Positions 44,753-53,091 of a stretch of 64,000 nucleotides of DNA are shown here, one piece after another. Under the pieces are notes generated by a model that worked only from the letters and a program-made list of their open reading frames with translations, searched no databases and had not been told where the DNA came from. A program made the position numbers and the translations under genes. Position 1 is the first letter of the stretch, and the number at the start of each line of letters is the position of its first letter. Location of the stretch: the NCBI RefSeq assembly GCF_009690905.1, contig NZ_VOSW01000042.1, positions 20,569 through 84,568 on the forward strand. Reading direction: 5' to 3'. The stretch is from Paraburkholderia madseniana. Its GTDB lineage: Bacteria; Pseudomonadota; Gammaproteobacteria; Burkholderiales; Burkholderiaceae.

Positions 44753-45985
44753 ATGCTAAAGATCAATGGTGAGCGGCTCTGGACGAGCCTGATGAACATG
44801 GCCGCCGTCGGCGCCACGGCAGGCGGCGGTGTGCGGCGCCTCGCACTGACCGAACAGGACGCGGCCGGCCGGGCGCTTTTCTCGCAGTGGTGCGTCGAGG
44901 CGGGGTTGACGTTGTCGGTCGACCAGGTCGGCAATCTTTTCGCGCGGCGCGCCGGCAAACGGAACGACGCCGCGCCAGTAGCAAGTGGAAGCCACCTCGA
45001 CACCCAACCCGAGGGCGGCCGCTTCGACGGGGTCTATGGCGTGCTCGCCGCGCTCGAAGTCGTTCGCACGCTGAACGATGCGAACATTCAAACCGATAAG
45101 CCCATCGAAATCGTCGTGTGGACCAACGAGGAAGGCGCGCGCTTCACGCCGGCCATGCTCGGTTCAGCGGCCTTCACAGGCGTCATGCCGCTCGCCCAGG
45201 CATTGAACACGCGCGACGCAGCAGGGACATCGGTCGAGCAGGCATTGCAAGCAACCGGTTATGCCGGCACGCGTGCCGTGCCCGGCATCGTCTTCGACGC
45301 CTACTTCGAAGCGCATATCGAACAGGGTCCGGTGCTCGAGGAAAGTGGCGTGCCGATCGGCGTCGTCACCGGCGGCCAGGCGATTCGCTGGCTCGATGTG
45401 CGCGTGCGTGGGCAGGCCGCGCACGCAGGCACGACACCGATGCAGTACCGCCGCGATGCGCTATTTGCGAGCGCGGAAATGGCCGCGGAACTGGAGAGCA
45501 TCGCGGCAGACTTCTTCCCGCAGGGTCTCGCCACCATCGGCGAGCTGCACATACGCAACGCATCGCGCAATACGATCGCGGCGGACCTGTCGTTCACGGT
45601 GGACCTGCGCCACCCCGACGATGCGATGATCGAAAAAATGGAAGCCGCGCTGCGCGAGCGCTTCGATGTCATCGCCAGGCGCCGCCGCCTCGCAGTCGAA
45701 GTGGGGCAGCATTGGGTCAGCCCGGCTACGCCGTTCGACCCTCAATGCATTGCGGCTGTCGGCAACGCGGTAGAGGCGCTGGACTATCCGCGTCAACGCA
45801 TCGTCAGCGGTGCCGGACATGACGCGATCCATCTCGCGAAACATTGTCCGACCGCGATGATTTTCATCCCCTGCGTCGACGGCCTGAGCCATAACGAAGC
45901 CGAAGACGCGTTGCCGGCAGACGTCACGCGCGGCACGGATGTGCTGCTTCACGCGATGCTGGCGCGCGCGGGGCAGGCCGTATGA
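44753..45985 (+). CDS. M20-family amidohydrolase (N-carbamoyl amino acid/allantoate type)
   Basis: A 410-residue zinc peptidase-like hydrolase of the hydantoinase/carbamoylase group. Metal ligands are in VASGSHLDTQPEGGRFDGVYG, VVWTNEEGARF and VSGAGHDAIHLAKHCP. The dimerisation domain has HIEQGPVLEESG. Such enzymes hydrolyse N-carbamoyl amino acids, ureidoglycolate-like compounds or allantoate. ATG 44753 has a CAGGAG site. Its stop overlaps the next start (ATGA), coupling it to the CitE-like lyase. Confidence 0.9.
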   Translation: MLKINGERLWTSLMNMAAVGATAGGGVRRLALTEQDAAGRALFSQWCVEAGLTLSVDQVGNLFARRAGKRNDAAPVASGSHLDTQPEGGRFDGVYGVLAALEVVRTLNDANIQTDKPIEIVVWTNEEGARFTPAMLGSAAFTGVMPLAQALNTRDAAGTSVEQALQATGYAGTRAVPGIVFDAYFEAHIEQGPVLEESGVPIGVVTGGQAIRWLDVRVRGQAAHAGTTPMQYRRDALFASAEMAAELESIAADFFPQGLATIGELHIRNASRNTIAADLSFTVDLRHPDDAMIEKMEAALRERFDVIARRRRLAVEVGQHWVSPATPFDPQCIAAVGNAVEALDYPRQRIVSGAGHDAIHLAKHCPTAMIFIPCVDGLSHNEAEDALPADVTRGTDVLLHAMLARAGQAV

Positions 45986-46884
45986 ACACGCATCAAACGC
46001 CGCGTCCGCCAGGCATCCGGCGCACATGGCTCTTCGTACCCGGCAACCATGCCGAGGCCCACGCGGTCGCGCTGCAAAGCGGTGCGGATGCAATCGTCGC
46101 CGACCTCGAAGAAATGACTTCACCGCAAGACCGGCCACAGGCACGCGAACGCATTGTCACGCTATTGCGCGACGCGGCTCGCGCCGGCACGTTCGGCTCG
46201 GTACGGATCAACAAACTGGAACACGACGGCAATGCCGATCTCGAAGGCGTCATGCCCGGCACCCCACGGGCGATTTTTCTGCCGCACGCGGAGAGCGCGG
46301 CTCAACTCGCCGCGCTCGACGATGCGCTGGCCGTCATCGAGCGCAAGCTGGGCATTCCGGAGGGCTCGACGGAGGTGGTTCCAGTTATCGAATCCGCAAA
46401 GGGTCTGGTCCATCTGGGAGCGCTACTTCAGGTGGGTGCACGGATAAAGTGCTGCATGCTGGCGGTCGAAGACCTGGCGGCGAATCTCGGCGCTCGCCGC
46501 ACGCCGGGCGGTCACGAACTGCTTTACGCACGCAGCCGCTTTCTGATCGAGTGCGTTGCCGCCGGCTGCGTGCCGATCGATCTTCCTTGTACGTATCGGT
46601 CGGCGCAGATGCTTGGGCAGGACCTGGACATCTCCACGCAACTCGGATTCGCATCGAAAAGCGTCGTGTTTCCCGAACACGTGCCCGCGATTCACCGCGC
46701 GCTGACGCCATCCGCGGAGGACGTGCAGGCAGCGCGTGCGCTTGTCGACGCACACGCAGTACAGCAGGCGAATCCATCCCCTATCGGATCGGTATGGATC
46801 GACTATCCGGAGCGCAACAACGCGCAACGCTTGATCGCGCGTGACGCGCTGCTCCGTGCCTTTGACGAAAGCGGCAACGCATAA
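45982..46884 (+). CDS. CitE-like lyase (HpcH/HpaI family)
   Basis: A 300-residue protein like the citrate lyase beta subunit and malyl/citramalyl-CoA lyases. RRTWLFVPGNHAEAHAVAL, the conserved Arg in SVRINKLEH, the metal ligand Glu in VPVIESAKGLVHL and MLAVEDLAANLG, and GFASKSVVFPEHV fit the fold. Lone CitE-like proteins usually cleave or hydrolyse beta-hydroxyacyl-CoA esters. Its translational coupling to an M20 hydrolase is unusual. Confidence 0.88.
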   Translation: MNTHQTPRPPGIRRTWLFVPGNHAEAHAVALQSGADAIVADLEEMTSPQDRPQARERIVTLLRDAARAGTFGSVRINKLEHDGNADLEGVMPGTPRAIFLPHAESAAQLAALDDALAVIERKLGIPEGSTEVVPVIESAKGLVHLGALLQVGARIKCCMLAVEDLAANLGARRTPGGHELLYARSRFLIECVAAGCVPIDLPCTYRSAQMLGQDLDISTQLGFASKSVVFPEHVPAIHRALTPSAEDVQAARALVDAHAVQQANPSPIGSVWIDYPERNNAQRLIARDALLRAFDESGNA

Positions 46885-47006
46885 GCCGGGCTAGCATTAG
46901 CCGCCTCGATACTGAAGATTAAAAATCCGAATTTGGCGGGCGTATTTCGGCGACCCATAAAGACAGCAGCCAAACCAACGCTGCGCGTTCAACAACAGGA
47001 TTCCCC

Positions 47007-48317
47007 ATGTCCCCTTCTGAACAGACTCATCAGCCCGTGCGCGCCGCCACCGCGGCTTTTATCGGCACGGCCGTCGAGTTTTACGACTACTACACCTATG
47101 CGACGGCCGCCGCGCTCGTGCTCGGCGAGGTGTTCTTCCCGAGCAGCAATCACTTTCTCAGTACGATGGCTTCGTTCGGCACGTTCTTTGTCGGCTTCAT
47201 TGCGCGTCCATTGAGCGGCGCGGTGTTCGGGCATCTCGGCGACAAGCTGGGCCGCAAGAAGATGCTGCTGCTGACCATGTTCCTGATGGGGATCGCCACC
47301 ACCGGCATTGGCTTGCTGCCCGGCTACGCCAGCATCGGCATCTGGGCACCGGTCTCGCTCGTGCTGTTGCGAATTCTCCAGGGTATTGCCGTGGGCGGCG
47401 AATGGGGCGGCGCGGTATTGATGGCGAGCGAGCACGCGCCAACCGGCCGCAAGACGTTCTTCGCGTCCTTTCCGCAGATGGGCAGCCCGGCCGGGTTGAT
47501 TCTTTCGCTCGTGTCGTTCAGGCTCGTCACGTCTCTCGATCACGCAAGCTTCGTAGCCTGGGGTTGGCGCCTGCCGTTTCTGGCCAGCTTCGTGCTGCTG
47601 TTGATCGGCATGGCGATTCGTCTCGGCGTTAAGGAATCGCCCGAGTTCGAGCAGCTTCGCAAGAATCGCGAGGTGCTGAAGTCGCCCGTCAAGGAAGTGC
47701 TGCGCACCGCGTGGTATCCGATCGTCATGGCGGCGATGGCCACAACGATCGGCTCCGCCGGGTTCTTCTTCACCAATACGTTCATGATTTCGTATGTCAC
47801 CGGTTATCTCGGCATGTCGAAATCGTTCATTCTCGATTGCCTGTTTATCGTCACCCTCATCCAGTTGGCGTCTCAGCCGGTTTCGGCGCTGCTGGCTCAA
47901 CGGGTTGGAGAGACTCGCTTTCTGACCTGCGCCGCCCTGCTATCCATGCTTACGCCCTACCCGATGTTCCTGCTCGTCCAGACACAAAATCCGGTCGCGA
48001 TCGTGGCGGGTATCTCGCTCGCGGTGGTGGTGCTGTCCGCTGTCTATGCGGTCATCGCCGGTTTCATGACGCCGGCATTTCCCACGCAGGTCCGGTACTC
48101 CGGCATTTCGATCGCTTATCAACTGTGCGCGACGATCGCCGGTGGGACGACACCTTTGATCGGTACGATGCTCGCGCAGAACTACAAGGGCGAGTGGCTG
48201 CCGCTGGCGATTTTCTTCAGCGTGCTTTCGGCGGTGTCGCTGGTTGGAATCGTGGGGCTCGGGCGTTATCGCAAGGGGATACGCGCGGAGGGATCTGCCG
48301 CGATGCTTGCTAACTAA
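47007..48317 (+). CDS. MFS transporter, MHS type (second of the cluster)
   Basis: A 436-residue, 12-helix carrier with GTAVEFYDYYTYATAAALVL, GHLGDKLGRKKMLL and VGGEWGGAVLMASEHAP, the MHS signatures. It starts 122 bases after the CitE-like gene. It is clearly related to, but not a recent copy of, the carrier at 39765, so the cluster may import two related acids or one acid by two systems. Confidence 0.9.
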   Translation: MSPSEQTHQPVRAATAAFIGTAVEFYDYYTYATAAALVLGEVFFPSSNHFLSTMASFGTFFVGFIARPLSGAVFGHLGDKLGRKKMLLLTMFLMGIATTGIGLLPGYASIGIWAPVSLVLLRILQGIAVGGEWGGAVLMASEHAPTGRKTFFASFPQMGSPAGLILSLVSFRLVTSLDHASFVAWGWRLPFLASFVLLLIGMAIRLGVKESPEFEQLRKNREVLKSPVKEVLRTAWYPIVMAAMATTIGSAGFFFTNTFMISYVTGYLGMSKSFILDCLFIVTLIQLASQPVSALLAQRVGETRFLTCAALLSMLTPYPMFLLVQTQNPVAIVAGISLAVVVLSAVYAVIAGFMTPAFPTQVRYSGISIAYQLCATIAGGTTPLIGTMLAQNYKGEWLPLAIFFSVLSAVSLVGIVGLGRYRKGIRAEGSAAMLAN

Positions 48318-48507
48318 GGCGGGCCGACAGGGAGCGATCGGGGAAAGTCATGTCGATTGGCAATTGCTGCGGTGGGCATGGACGCAAACCGGCCGAACGC
48401 ACGCGCGCTCGTGAACCGCACGCGGGGATGCTCGAAGTGACATAATTCCCGCGTCGTTGCTTTGCAACGCGACCACTACTTTCACGCCGCAAAACCAGGA
48501 GATTCAC

Positions 48508-48801
48508 ATGAGCAAGGGATATTGGGTGACCGCATACCGCGCGACGAAGGACCCGTCGAAACTGGCTGCGTATGCGCAACTGGCAGCGCCCGCAGTGGCA
48601 GCCGCTAACGGCAAATTCATCGTGCGCGGCGTCGCCGAAGAAGCACACGAGCAAGGTTTGAAGGAGCGGACCGTCGTGATCGAGTTTCCGACCTACGAGC
48701 AGGCCGTTGCCGCCTACGAGAGCGACGCCTACAAGAAAGCGCTTGAAGCGCTGGGCGACGGTGTCGAGCGCGATCTGCGCATCGTTCGCGGCGTCGAGTA
48801 A
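48508..48801 (+). CDS. DUF1330-family protein, 97 aa
   Basis: A small ferredoxin-like-fold protein: KGYWVTAYRATKDPSKLAAY, GKFIVRGVAEEAHEQGLKE and the conserved ERTVVIEFPTYEQAVAAYES. The family is widespread in proteobacteria without a settled function and is often near oxygenases or hydrolases. The ATG follows CCAGGAG. It appears monocistronic, downstream of the MHS transporter. Confidence 0.85.
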   Translation: MSKGYWVTAYRATKDPSKLAAYAQLAAPAVAAANGKFIVRGVAEEAHEQGLKERTVVIEFPTYEQAVAAYESDAYKKALEALGDGVERDLRIVRGVE

Positions 48802-48813
48802 CGATGCGTGCGC

Positions 48814-48966
48814 TCAGCCGGCCGCGGCGGCCTGCACGAGCGCGCCGATACCGTCGATAGCATTCATCGACTCTGCAGGTGCGCCGTGCCGCGCCTGCAG
48901 GTAGCTCGTTGCGTTATACGAGAGCCACACCCGGGTGTTGACGGTCCTGCCGCGGGTTGCCTGGAA
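48814..48966 (-). pseudogene. C-terminal remnant of a DUF302-type protein
   Basis: The 50-codon frame ends VWLSYNATSYLQARHG, then AIDGIGALVQAAAAG and a stop. This is the typical end of DUF302 domains (VW.SYN...L..RHG). No start codon or N-terminal half is present; the frame is preceded directly by the stop codon of the membrane-protein gene on the same strand and frame. It is a deletion relic. Confidence 0.6.
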
Positions 48967-49440
48967 TCACGCTGGCCGGCTGGGGTCGCCGGAAACGTTC
49001 GGTTGTTCGGCCGTCGATGTTCCCTTTGCCATAACCGCGCGATGGATCGCTTCAGTCAGCGAATTGTTGATCTCGATGAGCCGGTGCATCTCATCCTGGA
49101 TATTTAGAAGCGCCTCAGCGTCCTTGTAGGTCTGTAGCGCCTGCTTGTCTGAGGCTGCGGCCGCCACCTTCTGGCCCACCATGATGACTGACAGCAGCAC
49201 CAACTGCAAAAAAGTCTGAGCGATCCAGGCGATCAGCGTCGACACTCCACCCTGAATGGCAGATGGCAAGCTGATAAGCGCGATCACCGCAAAGACATAG
49301 GCACACCACATCGTGCCAACCGCGTTGGTGATGACAAGGGCGATTCGCCCGTTCAGGCCCAAATGCTCCTGCACGGTCAGGTGCGGTCCGGTTTTTTCGC
49401 GTTCCTTGAGTCGCTGATTGGGAAGATGTTCGGTTTTCAT
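48967..49440 (-). CDS. Membrane protein with two helices (DUF1003-like)
   Basis: A 157-residue protein with two close hydrophobic helices (VGTMWCAYVFAVIALISL and WIAQTFLQLVLLSVIMVGQ) followed by an amphipathic helical tail (DAEALLNIQDEMHRLIEINN). The plan resembles DUF1003 membrane proteins, but the match is from memory and not certain. Its stop falls exactly before the DUF302 remnant in the same frame, so the present C-terminus (TAEQPNVSGDPSRPA) may come from a recombination event. It lies in a decayed stress-gene island. Confidence 0.6.
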   Translation of the reverse strand: MKTEHLPNQRLKEREKTGPHLTVQEHLGLNGRIALVITNAVGTMWCAYVFAVIALISLPSAIQGGVSTLIAWIAQTFLQLVLLSVIMVGQKVAAAASDKQALQTYKDAEALLNIQDEMHRLIEINNSLTEAIHRAVMAKGTSTAEQPNVSGDPSRPA

Positions 49441-49477
49441 TACTGGGTCCCCATTGGAGAGTGAGTAATCCGCGGCA

Positions 49478-49825
49478 CTACGAGCGCTTCACTGCCCTGG
49501 TCTCGATTAACTCGCGCAGTGCGTCATCCACCGTCTCCTGCAGCACAAAGCGCAACTGGCTTCGTGCGTCGGCCGGGATGTCCTCGAGGTCCGACGCATT
49601 GCGCGCAGGCAGCAGCACGGTCCCAATGCCGGCGCGCAAGGCGGCAAGCACCTTTTCCTTGATGCCGCCCACTGGCAGGACAATGCCGCGCAGGCTGATC
49701 TCGCCAGTCACAGCACAATCGCTGCGCACGGCTTGCCCCATCAACAGCGATGCGATCGCAATGAACAGGGCCACCCCGGCACTAGGGCCGTCCTTTGGGA
49801 CCGCGCCGGCCGGCACGTGGACATT
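49478..49825 (-). pseudogene. lon: 3' fragment of lon (protease domain end)
   Basis: The frame reads HVPAGAVPKDGPSAGVALF with the catalytic Ser, then GGIKEKVLAALRAGIGTV with the catalytic Lys, and the usual Lon tail. About 114 residues remain of roughly 800; the N-terminal, AAA+ and early protease parts are missing. Upstream the sequence runs directly, out of frame, into the end of an hsp20 gene. This is a deletion junction near 49825. Confidence 0.8.
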
Positions 49826-50216
49826 CGAAGTCCAGCAACAGGCAACCGTGTTCGGAGTCGCGCCCGGCCAGGCGGTAGCGCCCGGCCGGAAGACGGATAT
49901 GTCGCTCGAAGCGGCCATAGGGAATTTCCATGTAATGGACCGCTCCCCCGGCGAAGGCCCGAGGCAACGTCCTCTCGGCCACGACGACCAGCGTCCCGCC
50001 TTCGAGGTCCAGGCTGACCTGATCGGGAGCCACGCCGGGCAACGCCACCACGATCGCCAGCCGGCCGTCATGCTCGAACACCTCGATCGGCGGCTCCCAT
50101 ACCGGCACCAGCGCATGCTGACCAGCTAACCGGAAGAACTGGCGATGCAATCGCTCGGCGCGCTCAAGCGCGTCGACGGCGGCTTCCCACATCATGGTAT
50201 GGCGGGTGGATGTCAC
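49782..50216 (-). CDS. Small heat-shock protein (Hsp20), C-terminus altered by deletion
   Basis: A 144-residue alpha-crystallin-domain chaperone. A GTG start at 50216 follows AGGGAG. The domain reads PIEVFEHDGRLAIVVALPGV, LDLEGGTLVVVAERTLPRAF and IRLPAGRYRLAGRDSEHGCL. After LLLDFE the frame enters lon-derived sequence and ends with about 15 foreign residues (CPRAGRRGPKGRP). The core fold is intact, but the natural C-terminal extension that controls oligomer assembly is lost. It may still be made; function is uncertain. Confidence 0.75.
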   Translation of the reverse strand: MTSTRHTMMWEAAVDALERAERLHRQFFRLAGQHALVPVWEPPIEVFEHDGRLAIVVALPGVAPDQVSLDLEGGTLVVVAERTLPRAFAGGAVHYMEIPYGRFERHIRLPAGRYRLAGRDSEHGCLLLDFECPRAGRRGPKGRP

Positions 50217-50610
50217 GGCTGGCTCCCTGCCTGTTCTGTCAGCCCAACACTGGCTGTCCATTCATCAAAGGCCAACGGTGCACGCGTGTCAAGCAAGCGA
50301 GGGTGAATGCACCGCTCCAACTAGTCCGGTCAGCGGGTCCAGAAGTCGTATTGGACCAGTTGATTATAGTCAGCCTGGTCACGCTCGATGGAGGTCGAAA
50401 TGTCGATGTACTGATCAATACGGCCGATAGTTACTATCGCCTTTTGCGCTGTTGATGTGAGCCATTGATCATGCGGAGAACGTAAAGTGGCGAGCCTTCT
50501 GCTGTGCTGCCACATCCGACGTGCTGCCTGGAGCGCCAACCCGTGGATTTGCGTTTCGAGTACAAAAGGGGGGACCGATGTCAGCCCCCTGATGAGGTTT
50601 GTAATCTACG
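50217..50610. other. Intergenic region without supported gene
   Basis: About 390 bases of lower GC than the flanks. I see no gene with a ribosome site or a recognisable domain. A 6-bp inverted repeat (GGTCCA...TGGACC, 50336-50357) is present without clear meaning. The region belongs to the decayed island. Confidence 0.5.
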
Positions 50611-50874
50611 TTAAGGAACGAAGAGTTCAATGCCAAGTGGTAGCGGATCTCCCTTCGAACCGCTTCGAATTGCAAGTGCAGCCTTCTCGCTGATCAACTC
50701 GCGGTGCCGTTCGAACTCCTGCAACAAGTCGCTTTTGTGGGCACCTGCTTGCGACAACTCCTTAAGCACTTCCCTGCTCACAATGCAGAAGTGATGGACG
50801 CTGTCGACTCTGATGCCGAACTTAACAGCCTCACCGTCATTTGCGACACTAATGCCTTCGATGTTATCAGCCAT
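50611..50874 (-). CDS. DUF1488-like small protein, 87 aa
   Basis: A compact protein with the DUF1488 pattern: KFGIRVDSVHHFCIVSREVL with the conserved central Cys, then LLQEFERHRELISEKAALAI. The ATG at 50874 has GGAGG five bases upstream; an ATG directly before it is also possible. The C-terminal part (PLPLGIELFVP) departs from the family's usual ending. Function unknown. Confidence 0.55.
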   Translation of the reverse strand: MADNIEGISVANDGEAVKFGIRVDSVHHFCIVSREVLKELSQAGAHKSDLLQEFERHRELISEKAALAIRSGSKGDPLPLGIELFVP

Positions 50875-51115
50875 CATCGCCTCCGTTGGCAGCTAGCTGT
50901 GCAAGAAGCCTAGCACGAAATATCTAACCGTCACGGACTCTTCCGTCAACGCGCGCTGGCATCAACGGCAACGCGGATGAGCGGGATATGCCTAGTCGAA
51001 AATCAGGAAATCCTTACATCAAGCCGTATCGCGATGTCGCCGTATACCCGGTAAGGCGCCGCCAGTTCCTTGAGCGCGACACCATTTCCGCTGCAAGCGT
51101 CCCGAAGGAAACAAA

Positions 51116-51265
51116 GTGAATCAATTCGCGTACAGCATCCGGCTCAAGATCATTGTCGTCCTCGGTGCCTGCATCACACTGACGGCCGCGATGGGTGTGA
51201 TGGCGATCCTCGGGCTCGCAACCATGTCGATCCACGAACTCCTACCGATGGACACTTACCGGTGA
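51116..51265 (+). pseudogene. N-terminal stub of a methyl-accepting chemotaxis protein
   Basis: A GTG start behind AAGGAA opens a 49-residue frame (FAYSIRLKIIVVLGACI, then MGVMAILGLATMS) that matches the first membrane helix of chemoreceptors. It stops at the point where a ligand-binding domain should begin. Its TGA overlaps the GTG of the next frame. It may be a truncated receptor or a real one-helix protein. Confidence 0.5.
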
Positions 51266-51759
51266 ATCCGCAGACGTTTGTCCTACAGGCGCGGCTTTAC
51301 GATCGCGTCACGGCGCTTAAAGCGCGCATGACTGAAGCGCATGATCGAGCGAAGGGGCTGATCGAGCGCGCCCAGGGTTGTCTCGCCGTGCTGGATCATC
51401 TGCGACAAAGCACCGCCGCCCTGGCAAACATTTCCCCGGGCGGTGATATCAGTCTTTTTATCGAGGAGCTGCGTCGCTCAGAAAGCGGCTGGCACGATCA
51501 GTTGCAAATGTTGAGGGCGCTGCTGACTGAACTCACGGATCAGACTCATAGCGCCTGCGGCGAGATCGAGTCGCTCGCCGTGCTTGCGCTTGGCGCGCAA
51601 ACTGCCCCCGAGACGATTGCCGACGCAGAGCGCGCTGTCGAAGCGAGTGAAGCCCACTTTCAGGAGGTAAGCGCGCAACTGGAAGCGACGCAGTTGTGGT
51701 TCGAACAGTTCGACACGCAGATCAATACGATCATGGCCAGTTTGCGAAAATCGCGCTAG
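51262..51759 (+). CDS. Helical coiled-coil protein, 165 aa
   Basis: Nearly all residues are predicted helical by pattern (ARLYDRVTALKARMTEAHDR, FIEELRRSESGWHDQLQMLR, AVEASEAHFQEVSAQLEATQ), with heptad-like spacing and no membrane segment. The GTG start overlaps the chemoreceptor-stub stop (GTGA), and no independent ribosome site is visible. I do not recognise the family. It could be a real coupled gene or the tail of a larger lost protein. Confidence 0.45.
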   Translation: MNPQTFVLQARLYDRVTALKARMTEAHDRAKGLIERAQGCLAVLDHLRQSTAALANISPGGDISLFIEELRRSESGWHDQLQMLRALLTELTDQTHSACGEIESLAVLALGAQTAPETIADAERAVEASEAHFQEVSAQLEATQLWFEQFDTQINTIMASLRKSR

Positions 51760-51778
51760 GTTCGGGCAAGAAGGGGGG

Positions 51779-52000
51779 CTATCGTGCCGCCGTTTGAACA
51801 CCCGGATAAAAGCCCACAACCAGCACGATGTATGCGAGTGCCGCGAAAATACCGGCGAGGGTGCCGAGCCAGTCCCTGGCGGCTGCGCCGCGCGTGAAAT
51901 GGACCGGAATCCCCACCAGCAGGTACGCGACCGAGAAAACGATCGCAACCATCAAGGGCGGGGGTGCGAACGAAACGACGACTTCGGCAAAGGGCCGCAT
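51779..52000 (-). CDS. Small two-helix membrane protein, 73 aa
   Basis: Two hydrophobic segments (PLMVAIVFSVAYLLVGIPV and LAGIFAALAYIVLVVGFYPG) are joined by a charged loop. ATG 52000 follows GAGGTG at six bases. No family recognised. It converges with the coiled-coil gene, 19 bases away. Confidence 0.5.
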   Translation of the reverse strand: MRPFAEVVVSFAPPPLMVAIVFSVAYLLVGIPVHFTRGAAARDWLGTLAGIFAALAYIVLVVGFYPGVQTAAR

Positions 52001-52133
52001 TCGCACACCTCATGGAAGTCCGAAACAGCCGCGCTATCGCAGCGGCGAGTTCCGGTGCCCGATCACTCGGGGCTATCGCGCGCTGAGAATATCCGCCGAA
52101 CCGCGCGCGATGCCCGGGTAGCAGACAGACCGG

Positions 52134-52796
52134 TTAATGAAGCTGTTCCACGAGGGCATCAGCGCCCTTGTCGAGGCCGGTCTTCGCGGCACTCAAGGAA
52201 CCAAAGGCTGCCGGCAGATTCATGGCATTCGGATACTGCTTCGAAACGTATGCCTTCAGCAGACGGCCGCTGGGACCGTCAAAGACCTCGACTGAGTAAG
52301 TAACCGAGCCGCTGAATGCACCCTGCCCGCCGCGGATTGCCTGTACGCCGTTATAGAGATTGCCCGCAAGGTCGAAATGCATGACCTGTCCGACAAGTAA
52401 CGTCGTCTTTTCGGCGCCGGTGAGTGTCAGCTTGATCCGCAGCGTATTCGGGCCGGCCTGGTTCGCAACGCTGAACCGTTTCGCGAGTTTTTCGGAGAAC
52501 GTCTTCCCCATGTAATCGGCGAGCGCCGCCTTGTCGGCTTCCTTCAGGTCGCCGAACTGGTTGTCGCTCCCTTGGTACACGGTGACCGGGTCCAGTATCA
52601 CCTGCGTGTATTGAGGCCAGGCAACTGAAGTGGCGTACTTGTAGGGAACCTTGCCTGAGTCGTCATCGCGGTTCTGCTTCAACTGCGACGACGATGCGAT
52701 ACCCGTGTAGGCCACCGGTTGCACGCCGGCACACGCCGTCAGGGTTAGCACCGCTACTCCGGTGAAAAGAAGCGGGACTAGTTTGTTCTTGAACAT
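52134..52796 (-). CDS. DUF3313 lipoprotein
   Basis: A 220-residue exported lipoprotein. The signal peptide ends in the lipobox LTACAG. The mature domain (VILDPVTVYQG, FSEKLAKRFSVANQAGPNTL, VTYSVEVFDGPSGRLLKAYV) is the DUF3313 type, a family of periplasmic or outer-membrane lipoproteins of unknown role. The ATG follows GAGGAAAC. It is divergent from the TetR gene, and a TetR-type palindrome lies in the shared promoter region. Confidence 0.85.
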   Translation of the reverse strand: MFKNKLVPLLFTGVAVLTLTACAGVQPVAYTGIASSSQLKQNRDDDSGKVPYKYATSVAWPQYTQVILDPVTVYQGSDNQFGDLKEADKAALADYMGKTFSEKLAKRFSVANQAGPNTLRIKLTLTGAEKTTLLVGQVMHFDLAGNLYNGVQAIRGGQGAFSGSVTYSVEVFDGPSGRLLKAYVSKQYPNAMNLPAAFGSLSAAKTGLDKGADALVEQLH

Positions 52797-52889
52797 TTAG
52801 GTTTCCTCGAAAGCCCAGTTAAGTGCCAGGTGGCGCTCAGTTCAGGCGAGAACTGATCAGGCCGCCACAGTAGCATCGACACAATAAGA

Positions 52890-52915
52890 TGTAAACCGTC
52901 CAGACGGTCTGTACA
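52890..52915. promoter_or_regulatory. Putative TetR operator between lipoprotein and tetR genes
   Basis: The core AAACCGTCCAGACGGTCT (52893-52910) holds ACCGTC and GACGGT as inverted repeats, with outer TGTA and TACA. A related site lies at 53923 upstream of pqiA. Confidence 0.65.
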
Positions 52916-53091
52916 TTAAAAAACCGAGCGCGTACAATTACGCTTTGTCAGGAGACCGCCTGCTCCGTGGGCGGTACGCAGGGCCATTCGCCAGCAGTGT
53001 GTTGCAGCCGGCTATTTGTCCACACACAGAAGAGAGGCGCGCCAGCGATCAGGTGCGCGCTGCAATCGTCGCAACGTCATCAATATCGATA

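Noticed and set aside
46903..46960. Possible fourth CTAAT/ATTAG box upstream of the second MHS transporter
   Set aside because: ATTAG is present but no partner half lies at N7 spacing; only weak similarity to the AT-rich promoter block.
50336..50357. GGTCCA...TGGACC inverted repeat as a site of action
   Set aside because: Only 6-bp arms, single copy and no neighbouring regulator; may be chance.
50330..50539. 69-codon minus-strand frame in the hsp20/DUF1488 gap
   Set aside because: The last 35 residues look protein-like, but no start with a ribosome site and no known domain could be found.
50469..50675. 68-codon frame overlapping the DUF1488-like gene start region
   Set aside because: It overlaps the end of the DUF1488-like gene in another frame, has no ribosome site and no family resemblance.
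48814..52000. Mobile element as cause of the decayed island
   Set aside because: No transposase, integrase, terminal inverted repeats or tRNA attachment site could be found.
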